A stretch of 64,000 nt of DNA from Plasmodiophora brassicae (Eukaryota > Endomyxa > Phytomyxea > Plasmodiophorida > Plasmodiophoridae). Of this stretch, positions 45,508 through 55,027 are shown one piece after another (the first letter of the stretch is position 1; every line of letters begins with the position of its first letter). A model generated the notes under the pieces. It searched no databases, was not told the origin of the DNA, and saw only the letters and a program-made list of their open reading frames with translations. The position numbers and the translations under genes were made by a program. Where the stretch lies: the NCBI GenBank assembly GCA_039704465.1, contig JASFAU010000014.1, forward strand, positions 248,001-312,000, given 5' to 3'.

Positions 45508-45624
45508 CGTGCGCCCGATCGACGTCCTTTCCGTTTTCGTGTCGTTGTTCCTCGTTGCCTATGTAAAGTTAGCAACCTTCGACCAGCTACTTTACCATGT
45601 TCCAGTCGATCCATCATCATATCG

Positions 45625-46234
45625 TCAATTCCGTTCTCGTTTAGTCCTCTGACGTCGCGCTCCTTTTGCTTGACGTCGTTTCGAGGCAGGCTGGCGATTC
45701 CCGTTCGTCGCCACCGAGTTCAACAGTGTTCGCAACTCCTCCGCCTGAGGGTGGTCATCTCCCAGTCGGTCATACAGATCACGAGCCATCGTCGGCACGT
45801 CCTCGATTATGATGTTCGCCGGTTCCCATGTGGCGTCCGATTCCTCGAATCCTTCCCAGAGCACTTTGATTTCGACTCGCTTCTCGCTCGCATTGTATCG
45901 GCAGTCAGCTAGATTCTCCACCAAGAGCTTGTGATTCGAGTGCAGAAGATCCGAGCTGTGAGATCTCCTCGGCCATCCACGCTACGAGGTGAGCGTCCGT
46001 CATCTCCTGCTCGTCCTGGAGTCCCAGCTCGTCCATCGCAATTGCCTGTCGTTCATGAAACTTGGAGCAGTTCCGGATTGAGACTGGGCCGCGTCGTTCT
46101 CGCTCCGGCAGGTACGCCTCCGCCTCCCACGTGATGCGACAGTAGTCCGTGTACTGCTCCTCCAACTTCTTCGGTGAGCTCGGGTCCAGCCCCTCCGCCA
46201 TTGGCTGCTGCCAGGGCTTCAATTGTCGCGCCAT
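45625..46234 (-). pseudogene. element D gag fragment joined to chromodomain
   Basis: The frame at 46234-45905 (LEEQYTDYCRITWEAE, LVAWMAEEI) resembles the gypsy A gag N-terminus. It overlaps the frame at 45924-45625, which holds a chromodomain (EIKVLWEGFEESDATWEP, then DVPTMARDLYDRLGDDHPQ). That is closely parallel to the gypsy A C-terminus. The whole pol region between them is deleted. Confidence 0.75.
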
Positions 46235-46272
46235 AGTGCTTTGGATCTCGTCGATCGCATTAAAACCGGTTT

Positions 46273-46452
46273 TGTAGGATCGTGTATAGAGAACCTCAGC
46301 GTCCTCGTTCCCAGATCTCCTGATCCTTCTGCCCCGTCCGGCCTTCCCGCATGCCGTACGGACTCTGCCTGGTCTTAGGGCTGCCTGTCCTAGATACTAT
46401 TCTTGGTATCTCTGGCTGCGGCAGGGCATGCTGCACTGCTCCACCGTCTACA
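46273..46452 (-). repeat. 5' LTR of element D
   Basis: It is a diverged match of 38779-38956 with the same ends. Confidence 0.8.
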
Positions 46453-46752
46453 AGGTGCTGCTGGACCACCTGCGGGGATTCCCCTCAACGGGACTATCTG
46501 GTTCCAGTTCTACCAATTTCGTTGACTGTACAGATTACAGCCCATAATACCGTCCTTTGGAACGCGCTGTGTTCGCTGAGTCGCGAAAGATATTTGTGAA
46601 CGGCCACAACGTGGCTTGTTATCGATGACGAGCTGATTGCATGACACATTGTTCTTAGGTTAAGTCCTTCCAGCCCCGGAAGACTGGGGGTGCCCGGAAA
46701 CGATATCTTTTCGCAAATGCAGAGTATTAAACAATGTCAACGAATGATATAT

Positions 46753-47337
46753 TCATAGTTTTAAAGGTATTATTGCTACAGCTTTGTAGTGGCTGAGCAA
46801 GGGTACTTTGTAAACAACGAATTTCGCGTTCTCAGCAGGATGCGGGGTCTCTCCGGTGGTGGTCGGGAACCAAAACGTTTTCAAATCGTTCAAGAACACC
46901 ATGCCCTCAGGGACAGGGTGCATCGCCTCGAAAGGTACGTAGTCGGGACCCTGAGCCTTGAACAGGTCCATGGCCTCGCTCAAGGTCAGACCGGAGACTG
47001 TCCAGAGTTCCTCGCCGTACCGGTACGGCTTGTAGATCATTCGTGCGCAGTCTTGCTCAATCTCGATGCCTATCGAGTAGCCTGGCAGCATGCGCACGAA
47101 CTGCACTGCATCAGGCATTGTTTTTACTGCAACCGTCTCCAAGTCCACAAGAGTCTGGAAGTTGGCAATCGTCTGCTCGGTGTTGGTATCTTCGGAGACA
47201 TCGACATCTGACGTATCGTTGATCTCCTTCGCCTGTGTGACGACAGAGCAAGATGTGTCAACCACACGGATTGACCGACTGAGGTCGGTCCAACGCCGTG
47301 GACGTTTATTGTAGTAGTGCGCTGCGGAGGAGCCCAA
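46753..47337 (-). CDS. protein of unknown family, copy 2
   Basis: The frame has 194 residues and is related to 31084-31467 (shared Y-G-E, T/S-GL, LF, P-G, LK-F-P pattern). The N-terminal 25 residues (MGSSAAHYYNKRPRRWTDL) are encoded by an inverted LTR relic. The true start may therefore be a later Met, or the gene may have captured LTR sequence. The middle is acidic (DTSDVDVSEDTNTEQ). No function can be given. The stretch 46453-46752 next to it holds nothing I recognise. Confidence 0.5.
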   Translation of the reverse strand: MGSSAAHYYNKRPRRWTDLSRSIRVVDTSCSVVTQAKEINDTSDVDVSEDTNTEQTIANFQTLVDLETVAVKTMPDAVQFVRMLPGYSIGIEIEQDCARMIYKPYRYGEELWTVSGLTLSEAMDLFKAQGPDYVPFEAMHPVPEGMVFLNDLKTFWFPTTTGETPHPAENAKFVVYKVPLLSHYKAVAIIPLKL

Positions 47338-47611
47338 TTAGGTGCCGGATGAGTCGCCAAGACAGCGACTCGACCATGACATAATCGTCCCCCTTTACGG
47401 GCGTCGAAGACGGGGTCCGGGCTTGTCTGGGTACCGAGCGTGGAATACCGCGAGCAGGCGATCGAATCCGCCGGTGCCCTGCAAGTTGGAGGCGGGTTCC
47501 CAGGTGCGCTCGGATGCAGAGTAGCCTTCCCAGTCGATATAATACTGCAACTTACCAGCACGGTATCGAGAGTCCAGGACTTCCTTCACGATGAACAGCG
47601 GTTGGTCGTCG
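47255..47611 (-). pseudogene. inverted gypsy B-like 3' end: chromodomain and LTR piece
   Basis: On the minus strand 47589-47395 encodes MKEVLDSRYRAGKLQYYIDW and ERTWEPASN, a chromodomain like that of gypsy B (54660-54780). The adjacent 47255-47395 is LTR-like (TAATCGTCCCC, GGAGGAGCCCAATTAGGTGC). It is cut at 47612 by the start of a gypsy A-type LTR. Confidence 0.75.
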
Positions 47612-47873
47612 TGTAGAGCGGGGCTCTATTTATAGCGTCTCGTTCCCTACGGGCAGATTGTCGGTGTCCGTGGCTGTTAGTGACCAGTCAGAGCCCAGTC
47701 AGACACAGTCAGAGAGACACTGACGCACGTTTTGTTCGCCCACTGCAGGGGTCTGACTGGCCTCTAATAGAGGCCCAGTCGCGAGCAGTTGTCCGCTGAC
47801 TGGGAGCCCGCCACGCAATTTTTGTAGTGCGTGAAGTGGATCGCGCTCGCTTTGAAATTTGCAAACCGGCAGG
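47612..47873. other. partial gypsy A-type LTR start and short repeats before the transposase gene
   Basis: TGTAGAGCGGGGCTCTATTT at 47612 and GCGTCTCG match the gypsy A LTR start, then similarity ends. A stretch rich in CAGTCAGA / AGTCAGAG repeats (47675-47720) follows. The promoter of the gene at 47874 should lie here. Confidence 0.5.
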
Positions 47874-48984
47874 ATGACACGGCACCGACGAGAGGGAAAT
47901 GCTGGAGGTGCCCGCAAAGGGAGCGGCGCTCCGACCAAGGCAGCTCGTGATGCCAAGGACGCTGCGCAACGGGCTCAACGACTGCAAAGCATGAGATTTT
48001 TCCAGCCACAGGAATACGAGCGAATTTCCGGGCCCTCTGCGTCTGACCCACAGACTTCTGCTACCACTAGCCTTTTCGTGCAGATATCAACAACGTGGGT
48101 ACGGGCTCATTTGCGCGGCCCATGCAGAGTGCTGTTTCTCCACCTGTAAGCGGCGTAGACTGGCGACGCTGGTGTCTATTCATGTTTACCCAGGGTCACG
48201 TACAGAATGCCAACGAACAGCTGCGTCAGGCCATCGACGATGCAGTCGATATGACGAATGAGGCCGACTTTTCCCCTATCGACACGGATGCTGACTCCGC
48301 ATGGGATGATTCAACAGACGATGAGCCCGACGATGACAACGACTGCGAATTTGATGACAATGATGACGCTGCCGAGATGGGCGGAGAGCGCTTAGATGCC
48401 GGTTTTGCACATCGCCATCTGTATCGGCTCAAGGAAGACATCAACGTCGGTGCTAGGGCGTATAGCGGTCAAACCGACATTAAAGACTCGCAGGGCAATA
48501 CAGTTGCGCAATCGACAATCGACCGCTGCCGAGAGGAGTACCAGCGCATTCGTGATGGTCATATCAGAAGGTCTCCGCCCGACCCGATTGCCGTGTCTGG
48601 CCTCCGTAAAAACGGCCTTTTCCCGCCAGATCCATTCTGTAAGGCTGGTGATCAAACGCTCGTACCAGTAAGCTGACTTCATGACCAGATGTTCCGGAAG
48701 TAAGATTGTTTCTTCCGGAAATGCTCCTTCCTGGATTTGTCCCCGAGTGCCCGTTAGGTCATAAGAACGAGGCCGTTAAACTCAATGGGTGGAATTCTAA
48801 CCCGATCGCAAGACGGGTGTATTGCGCGACTGCAGAGAATGGATTCGGTTGGTACCTGCTAATGTACAAGGTATTGGCGAGTACGCTTGTCCGTGCACCA
48901 CTACTCTAACTGTGAACGATACAGCGTTACGTTTGTAATGGCTGCCGAAGTCGTCGGGAAGGTATGAAACACGAACTTCTTGCT

Positions 48985-49118
48985 TGTTATGGCACGGCCG
49001 CGACGGGGGTCGCGCAGCCGCGCAGTTTGAATAAACGTCCACGGCAACCGACGGCTTCGGCAGTCGGTTAATTCCGTGTTGTGGAGACAATAGTCGTCCG
49101 TCGTGTCGTCTCCTGACA
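48985..49118 (+). repeat. 5' LTR of gypsy B
   Basis: 134 bp, identical to 54894-55027. Confidence 0.95.
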
Positions 49119-49278
49119 TCTTAACCGACTTTAACCGTTCGTCACCGTCTGTCGTCGCCTCGTCTGTCGCCGTCTGTCGTCACCGTCTGTCTGTCGCCGT
49201 CTGTCGTCACCGTCTGTCGTCGCATCGTCTCTCGTTCGGCCTGTCCGCCCCATTCGTTCTTCGATCGTGTACGTATCG

Positions 49279-50265
49279 ATGACGGTCACGCGCTCCGGCT
49301 CGACGGGCTCGACGGCTGACGAAGCCAAGTGCCCAACGACGCCTCCCTCTCCCATCGACCCAACGACCCTGGCTGATGTGGACGCCGCCGATCGCGCCCT
49401 CGCGGGTGCCTTACGGGCCTTCCAGATCCAACAGGATGCGCTCTTCACGGAAATGCGGGCTCGCGCTGAGGAGCAGCTGAAGATCTTTACCACCGCGCTC
49501 GCCAGTCCACACTCTACGCCGCCTACGCCCATGACCGATCCCTCGGCAACATCTGCTGAGCCGTCGTCACATCGCAACGATCCTGTTGTCACGACGACTA
49601 AGGTGTCGTTGAGCGAATTTTCCGGCAATTCCGACGACCTGCCGGCGAGCGAGTGGCTGGCGCTATTCGCTAGCATTGCCCGTGTCGATCTCTCGTCGAC
49701 CCAGCCACTGTCAGCGGGCGCTCGCGCGCTCCTGGCTAGCTGCCTGAAGGGCGAAGCGCGTTTCGTTTTTCGTCAACTGGATGCGACCGCCTCCCCAGCA
49801 GCGTTCGCCGCGCTGCTCCGGTTTAATTTTCCAGAACCGGACGTCGAGACCCTAGAATCCCGGTTCGACGCTCTTCGTCAGACGGGACCGTTCGATGCTC
49901 ATCTGCGTCGGTTCATGTATCTGTACAACGCCGTACAGTCGGCCTCGAAGGGCGAGTACATTCTCCCGTCAAAGCGCCTGGCGACGAAGTTCCGCAAGTC
50001 GCTCGTCCCAGAGCTTTCGACGGAGCTTTTCAAGCTCAATCCGCCGACATTCGACGCCATGGTCAAAGAGGCAGCGCGCCTGGCCCCCCTCTATGCCCCG
50101 GCACACGCGCTCCTCGCAACGGATGCCTCGCCGGCCAGTCGGACCAAGCTAACGCCGGAGGAGCGCGAGCGCTGCAAACGGCAAGGATTGTGCATGTATT
50201 GCCGGCAGCCTGGACATATGGTCGCAACATGCCCACATCGTCCGCCGGGAAATGGTCAAGGGTGA
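49279..50265 (+). CDS. gypsy B Gag with zinc knuckle
   Basis: The protein has 328 residues from ATG 49279. It contains a helical capsid-like region ([61 protein letters not shown]) and a C-terminal CCHC knuckle, [14 protein letters not shown]. The pro-pol frame overlaps it in another frame from at least 50190, so ribosomal frameshifting would be needed to make Gag-Pol. The frame is intact. Confidence 0.88.
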   Translation: MTVTRSGSTGSTADEAKCPTTPPSPIDPTTLADVDAADRALAGALRAFQIQQDALFTEMRARAEEQLKIFTTALASPHSTPPTPMTDPSATSAEPSSHRNDPVVTTTKVSLSEFSGNSDDLPASEWLALFASIARVDLSSTQPLSAGARALLASCLKGEARFVFRQLDATASPAAFAALLRFNFPEPDVETLESRFDALRQTGPFDAHLRRFMYLYNAVQSASKGEYILPSKRLATKFRKSLVPELSTELFKLNPPTFDAMVKEAARLAPLYAPAHALLATDASPASRTKLTPEERERCKRQGLCMYCRQPGHMVATCPHRPPGNGQG

Positions 50266-50825
50266 CTGCTCCCGGGTTGGCAGCTCTCCCTCTCTCGATA
50301 CACGAATGTTCTTCGTCCTCGCAACCCGACACTGTCCTCGTCACTGCTCTTTGTTTCGCAACTGCTCATTCATCTCATCATTTACTCGTTCCGTTCCAAT
50401 CCACGGGTGATCGCCCGTGGGCGACGACGGCCCTTTTGGACTGAGGAGCGACATCTTCCTTCGTCGACGCCGGTTTCGCCCGCCGCTATGGCCTGCCGCT
50501 CCGCTCCAAAGCACAACCGATTCCAGTCAAGGTTGTTGACGGCCGTCACCTGCCACCGATCACATTGGAGACGTCGCCATTGCCGTGTTCCGTCAACGGG
50601 GCCTTCCACGACACAATTGTCCTCAACGTTATTGGCGCTCCGAGTCACCGTATCATTCTGGGGCTGCCCTGGCTCGAACAGCACAATCCGGATATCGACT
50701 GGCGTCGTCGCACCGTACGCGAACGTCTTACTCGGGGATCACCGCGTTTGTGGCTCGATGCTCGGGCCGGTGGGAACCCCACCGGCTCTGCCGACACGGT
50801 TGGCTGCTCTGTCGCCCTTTCTGAT

Positions 50826-50924
50826 GACACGGTCGCCTGCTCTCCTGACACGGTCGCCTGCTCTCCTGACACGGCCGTCTGCTCTCCTGACACGTCCGTC
50901 TGCTCTCCTGACACGGCCGCGTTA
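50826..50924 (+). repeat. 21-bp coding tandem repeat (D-T-x-x-C-S-P units)
   Basis: About five units of GACACGGTCGCCTGCTCTCC type encode a heptad repeat in the linker between protease and RT. Confidence 0.9.
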
Positions 50925-53005
50925 TTATGCAGCGCCGACGGGTTGCCCGTCGAACCCGGACCGCTTCCGAACGCACCGCCTTCGGACATTGATCACTTCC
51001 TCGCCTCGTCGTCTCCTGTTACTGCCCAGCCGTTACCACCGGTGGGTGCTTCTCTGGTCGTCGTCGACGTTCCGAAACTAGTGCAGCCTGCGCCTGCTAC
51101 TGACCAGCCATTAGTGCCGGTGGCTGCTTCTCTGGTCGACGGTCCGGAACTAGTGCCGCCTGTGTCTGCCGCTGGTCGACCAGTGAATTCCGCCGCACCG
51201 CCTGCGCCGGCGACCGCAGCTACCTCCAATGTTCCGCCACCGCTCCCGCCTCTTTCGTGCTTGGCACCCATATCGGCGGCCCCCTCTTGTTCAGAACCTC
51301 CCTCGGTTTCGCCGGCACGCCGCCGCGCGGGTCGACGCGCCTCTTTCGCCTGCTCAGAGCGCAGAATGCCACGCGGGTCACTCGCCTCCCAGCTGTGTGC
51401 GCTCGTTGGGCTGGTCGCCCTCCTGGTATTGATCGCCAACAGCTCCGCCCTGAGACGTGCGCCTTCCATGCTTCCGGATCCCTGCGTCATCGACAACGCC
51501 TTGCTGACTGCCGTGCCGCAGGCCTCCACGTCGTCGCCGGTTGGCAAGGATCCGTTGACTACGGAGCCGCCAGGCGAACCTGTGGAGCCGCTCTCCATCG
51601 CGTTTGTTTCCGCCGAACCGTTCTTAGACGACGTGCAAGACGGCGCAGACTGCTATGCCATCCACTACACATGGTCACCGTCCGATTCCTCTGCCCACGC
51701 CGCGGAACTACCACCGCAATATCAGGAGTTTACTGACGTCTTCGATAAGGCGGACTCAACGACCTTTCCTGATCACCGACCGTTCGACTGTCCGATTGAC
51801 CTGAAACCCGGTGGCGACCCGCCGTATTGCCGTCTGTACGGGCTGTCACCCCGGGAACAAGAAGCCTTGAAGGAGTATCTCAAGATCAATCTGGAAGCTA
51901 ATCTCATTCGTCCATCCCATTCATCGGCGGGCGCCCCAATTCTGTTCGTCAAGAAGAAGGACGGTAGTCTTCGCTTGTGCGTAGACTACCGCGGTCTAAA
52001 CTCTGTTACTCTCAAGAACCGATATCCGGTTCCACTTATCGACCAGCTCTTGATCCAGCTGGGCTCCGGAACAATCTTCACGAAAATCGACGCCTATAAC
52101 CAAGTTCGGATCCGAGAAGGCGATGAGTGGAAGACGGCCTTCCGCACGCCGTACGGCTTGTTCGAGTACTTAGTCATGCCGTTTGGCTTAGCCAACGCGC
52201 CGACCTCCTTCCAGTACTTCATGAACGAGACGTTCAAGGATTTCCTTGATGTATTTGTGGTAATCTACTTGGACGACATCCTGATCTACTCATCGACTCC
52301 CGAGGACCATGAACGCCATGTCCGTCTCGTCCTAGAGCGACTCCGCACTGCTCAACTCCACGCTAAACTGGAGAAGTGCGTCTTCAATACGGTCGAAGTG
52401 GAATTCTTAGGTTTCTTGGTGTCCTCCTCCGGGATACGGGTTGACCCCTCCAGGATCGATTGCATTCTCTCGTGGCAACAGCCGACCGACGTCCACGGGG
52501 TGCAGGTATTTCTCGGGTTCGCTAACTTCCATCGCAAGTTCGTTCCCCACTTCGCAGAACTGGCCTTACCGCTGACAAATCTCACGCGTGATAACGTGCG
52601 GTTTCGTTGGGACCAATCGGCAGAAGCCGCATCCACGGCGCTCAAGGTTGCTTTCACGTCAGCCCCTGTCCTTGCTCATTTCGACCCAGATCGCCCGTGC
52701 GAAGTGGAAACGGATGCTTCCGATTTCGCGGTGGCAATGGCATTGTCGCAGCGGGAGCCCGATGATGAACTTCACCCGTTGGCATTCTTCTCGCGCAAGC
52801 TCGCGCCTGCTGAGATCAATTTTCTTATCTACGACAAGGAACTTCTCGCGGTCGTCCAGACCTTCGAGAAGTGGCGTCAGTTCCTGGACTCATCGCGGCA
52901 CCAGACCGTCATCCACAGCGATCATCGGAATCTGGAGTACTTCACCAGCACTCACAAACTGAATCGTCGTCAAGTCCGATGGTCCCAACTGCTTAACGAA
53001 TTTGA

Positions 53006-53202
53006 TGTCAAGGACCATGTCGTACCACCGGGCACACGGTGACGCCGTGACTGTGCGCGACTGCGTAACGTCCACGGCAGAGGCTCCGCCACTGACGCCG
53101 TTGTCGGTAACGGCTTGGCAAGCCCCTGTTACACAGCGTTACGTCGCCGCCGTCTCGCGCCGATGTCGGTCGGCATAAATCACTTCGTTATTGTCTTCCT
53201 CA
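53006..53202. mobile_element. solo LTR inside gypsy B RNase H
   Basis: It belongs to the same family as 25834-26029 (TGTCAAGGAC...TCTTCCTCA), with a few substitutions. Flanks show ATTT on both sides, but two bases out of step, so no clean duplication. It separates LLNEFD from VIQHRPGRLHG. Confidence 0.8.
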
Positions 53203-54893
53203 ATTTCGTTATCCAACACCGACCAGGCCGTCTTCATGGCAAGGCGGACGCCCTGACTCGTCGCCCCGAATACGCGCCTTCTGATCAGGATGAGGTTGTG
53301 CTCCAGCAGTCACTCCTGCTCCTTCCACCGTCGCGGCTCGGGCCAGGACCTCTACAGGAGGTCCAGATCCACGTGACCCATACTCCAACCGACGCACTCC
53401 TCGATCGTATCCGCCGCAACCAAGCTTCCGACCCGTTTGTGTGCCGCACCCGTCAGCGACTTCATAGTCCGAGCGGCCGCCACTTTAGCGTCCGAGACGA
53501 CGTTCTATACCATGGACATTCTGTGGTTGTCTCTGGCGATGACTGCAAACTGGACATTCTTCGCTATTTCCACGATAATGTCACGGCGGGCCACCTCGGT
53601 ATTCGAAAAACTGTGCAGTTAATTCGCCGCGAATTTTGGTGGCCGGGCTTAACCCCTTTCGTAACCCGTTACGAGCTCTCCTGCGATACGTGTCGTCGGA
53701 CTAAGACGGCTCGGCACAAGCCCTTCGGATTACTCATGCCACTCCCTCTGCCGACGACTCTTTGGCGGTCCATTTCCATGGACTTCGTGGTTAAGCTTCC
53801 CTGCTCGAACGGGTATGACTCCATCCTCGTCGTCGTTGACCGCCTCTCCAAGATGGCGCATTTTATTCCTTACAACGAAACAAGATCATCTGTCGACCTT
53901 GCCGCCTTGTTTCTAGCAAATGTCTTCCGCTTACATGGCCTCCCTGACGATATCGTGTCGGACCGAGGGCCTCAGTTCATCGCTAAGTTCTGGAAGCAAC
54001 TTCTCATACGTCTCGGCGTGCAACGCAACCTGTCTTCTTCGCGGCACCCAGAATCCGATGGCCAAACCGAGCGGGTGAGCCAAGTCATGGAACAGTATCT
54101 CCGTGCGTACGTCAACTACTTACAAGACGACTGGCATCCGCTCCTTGCCGTAGCCGAATTTTCGTACAACAATGCAGACCATACCGCGACAGGTATGTCA
54201 CCGTTTTTCGCGAATTATGGCTACCATCCACGTGTGATGGACGTGCAACCTCGACCGTCTACTAGCGCCAATCCGACTGCCGACGAGCGAGCTGAGTCCT
54301 TGCAGAGGATTCGCAACTTCTTGACCCGCCAATTGACTCGAGCTTCTGCCGATTCCAAACGATTCGCCGACGCGAAGCGGCAAACGTCTCCGAAGTTTCA
54401 GGTGGGCGACTTAGTGATGTTACGTCGCGGCTCCCTGAAAACTCTGCGACCCTGCGCGAAGCTCGACTACCAATTTTTAGGGCCATTCCCTATCAGCCAA
54501 CTCGTCAATCCGGTTGCCTTTCAACTCGACCTTCCTGCCGAGTTCCGTATCCACAATGTATTTCATGTATCTCAACTCGAGCCTTACGTCGCCAACCTTA
54601 TCCCTGGTCGCACTCAACCTCCTCCTCCACCGATTCTTCTCGCGGATGACGATGCTCCCCTCTTCATCGTTCACGATGTTCTCGATTCTCGATATCGCCG
54701 TTCCCGATTGGAATATTTGATCGACTGGGAGGGGTACCCGCCTTCTGAACGCACGTGGGAACCCGCAGGAAACTACACGGTACAGGTGGGCTCAACGAAT
54801 TGTTGGCTAACTTCCACGCTCGGTACCCAACCAAGCCGGGGCCGAAGTGGCGAAAGCCACCCCGCAGGCCGGCCCGATGACAGGGGACTATAC

Positions 54894-55027
54894 TGTTATG
54901 GCACGGCCGCGACGGGGGTCGCGCAGCCGCGCAGTTTGAATAAACGTCCACGGCAACCGACGGCTTCGGCAGTCGGTTAATTCCGTGTTGTGGAGACAAT
55001 AGTCGTCCGTCGTGTCGTCTCCTGACA
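54894..55027 (+). repeat. 3' LTR of gypsy B
   Basis: 134 bp, followed by the TTGCT duplication. Confidence 0.95.

Larger units (their letters stand above)
38779..46452 (-). mobile_element. old non-autonomous gypsy element D, split by copia copy 2
   Basis: LTRs of about 178 and 180 bp (38779-38956, 46273-46452) are flanked by AGGT (38775-38778, 46453-46456). They differ at about ten positions plus small gaps, so the element is older than its passenger. Without the copia insertion it is only about 1.95 kb. On the minus strand it keeps the N-terminal gag, a C-terminal chromodomain and one more frame. Protease, RT and integrase are absent. Confidence 0.78.
50190..54980 (+). pseudogene. gypsy B Pro-Pol, with TGA at the protease active site and a nested solo LTR
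   Basis: The protease reads TTALLD-stop-GATSSF, with TGA at 50442-50444 replacing the Ser of the DSG active site. ILGLPWLEQHNPDIDW follows. A long Ser/Pro/Ala-rich linker contains 21-bp repeats and a hydrophobic helix (LCALVGLVALLVLIA, near 51400). RT has LCVDYRGLN, FTKIDAYNQVRI and VIYLDDILIYS. RNase H has ETDASDFAVAMAL and reaches LLNEFD, where a solo LTR (53006-53202) interrupts. After it come VIQHRPGRLHGKADALTRR, the integrase zinc finger (HVTAG...CDTCRRTK), its core (MDFVVKLP, SDRGPQFIAKFW, SDGQTERVSQ) and a chromodomain (LIDWEGYPPSERTWEP). The frame runs into the 3' LTR. Confidence 0.88.
48985..55027 (+). mobile_element. Ty3/gypsy retrotransposon B, young insertion
   Basis: Two 134-bp LTRs (TGTTATGGCACGG...CTCCTGACA) are identical by eye. 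The target duplication is TTGCT (48980-48984, 55028-55032). The insertion lies in frame-coding exon sequence of the transposase-exonuclease gene. A solo LTR at 53006-53202 is nested in it. Confidence 0.95.

Noticed and set aside
23201..50444. Possible reassignment of TGA in this organism
   Set aside because: Both in-frame TGA codons lie in retrotransposons. TGA does serve as the stop of the ELMO-domain gene, so the standard code fits.
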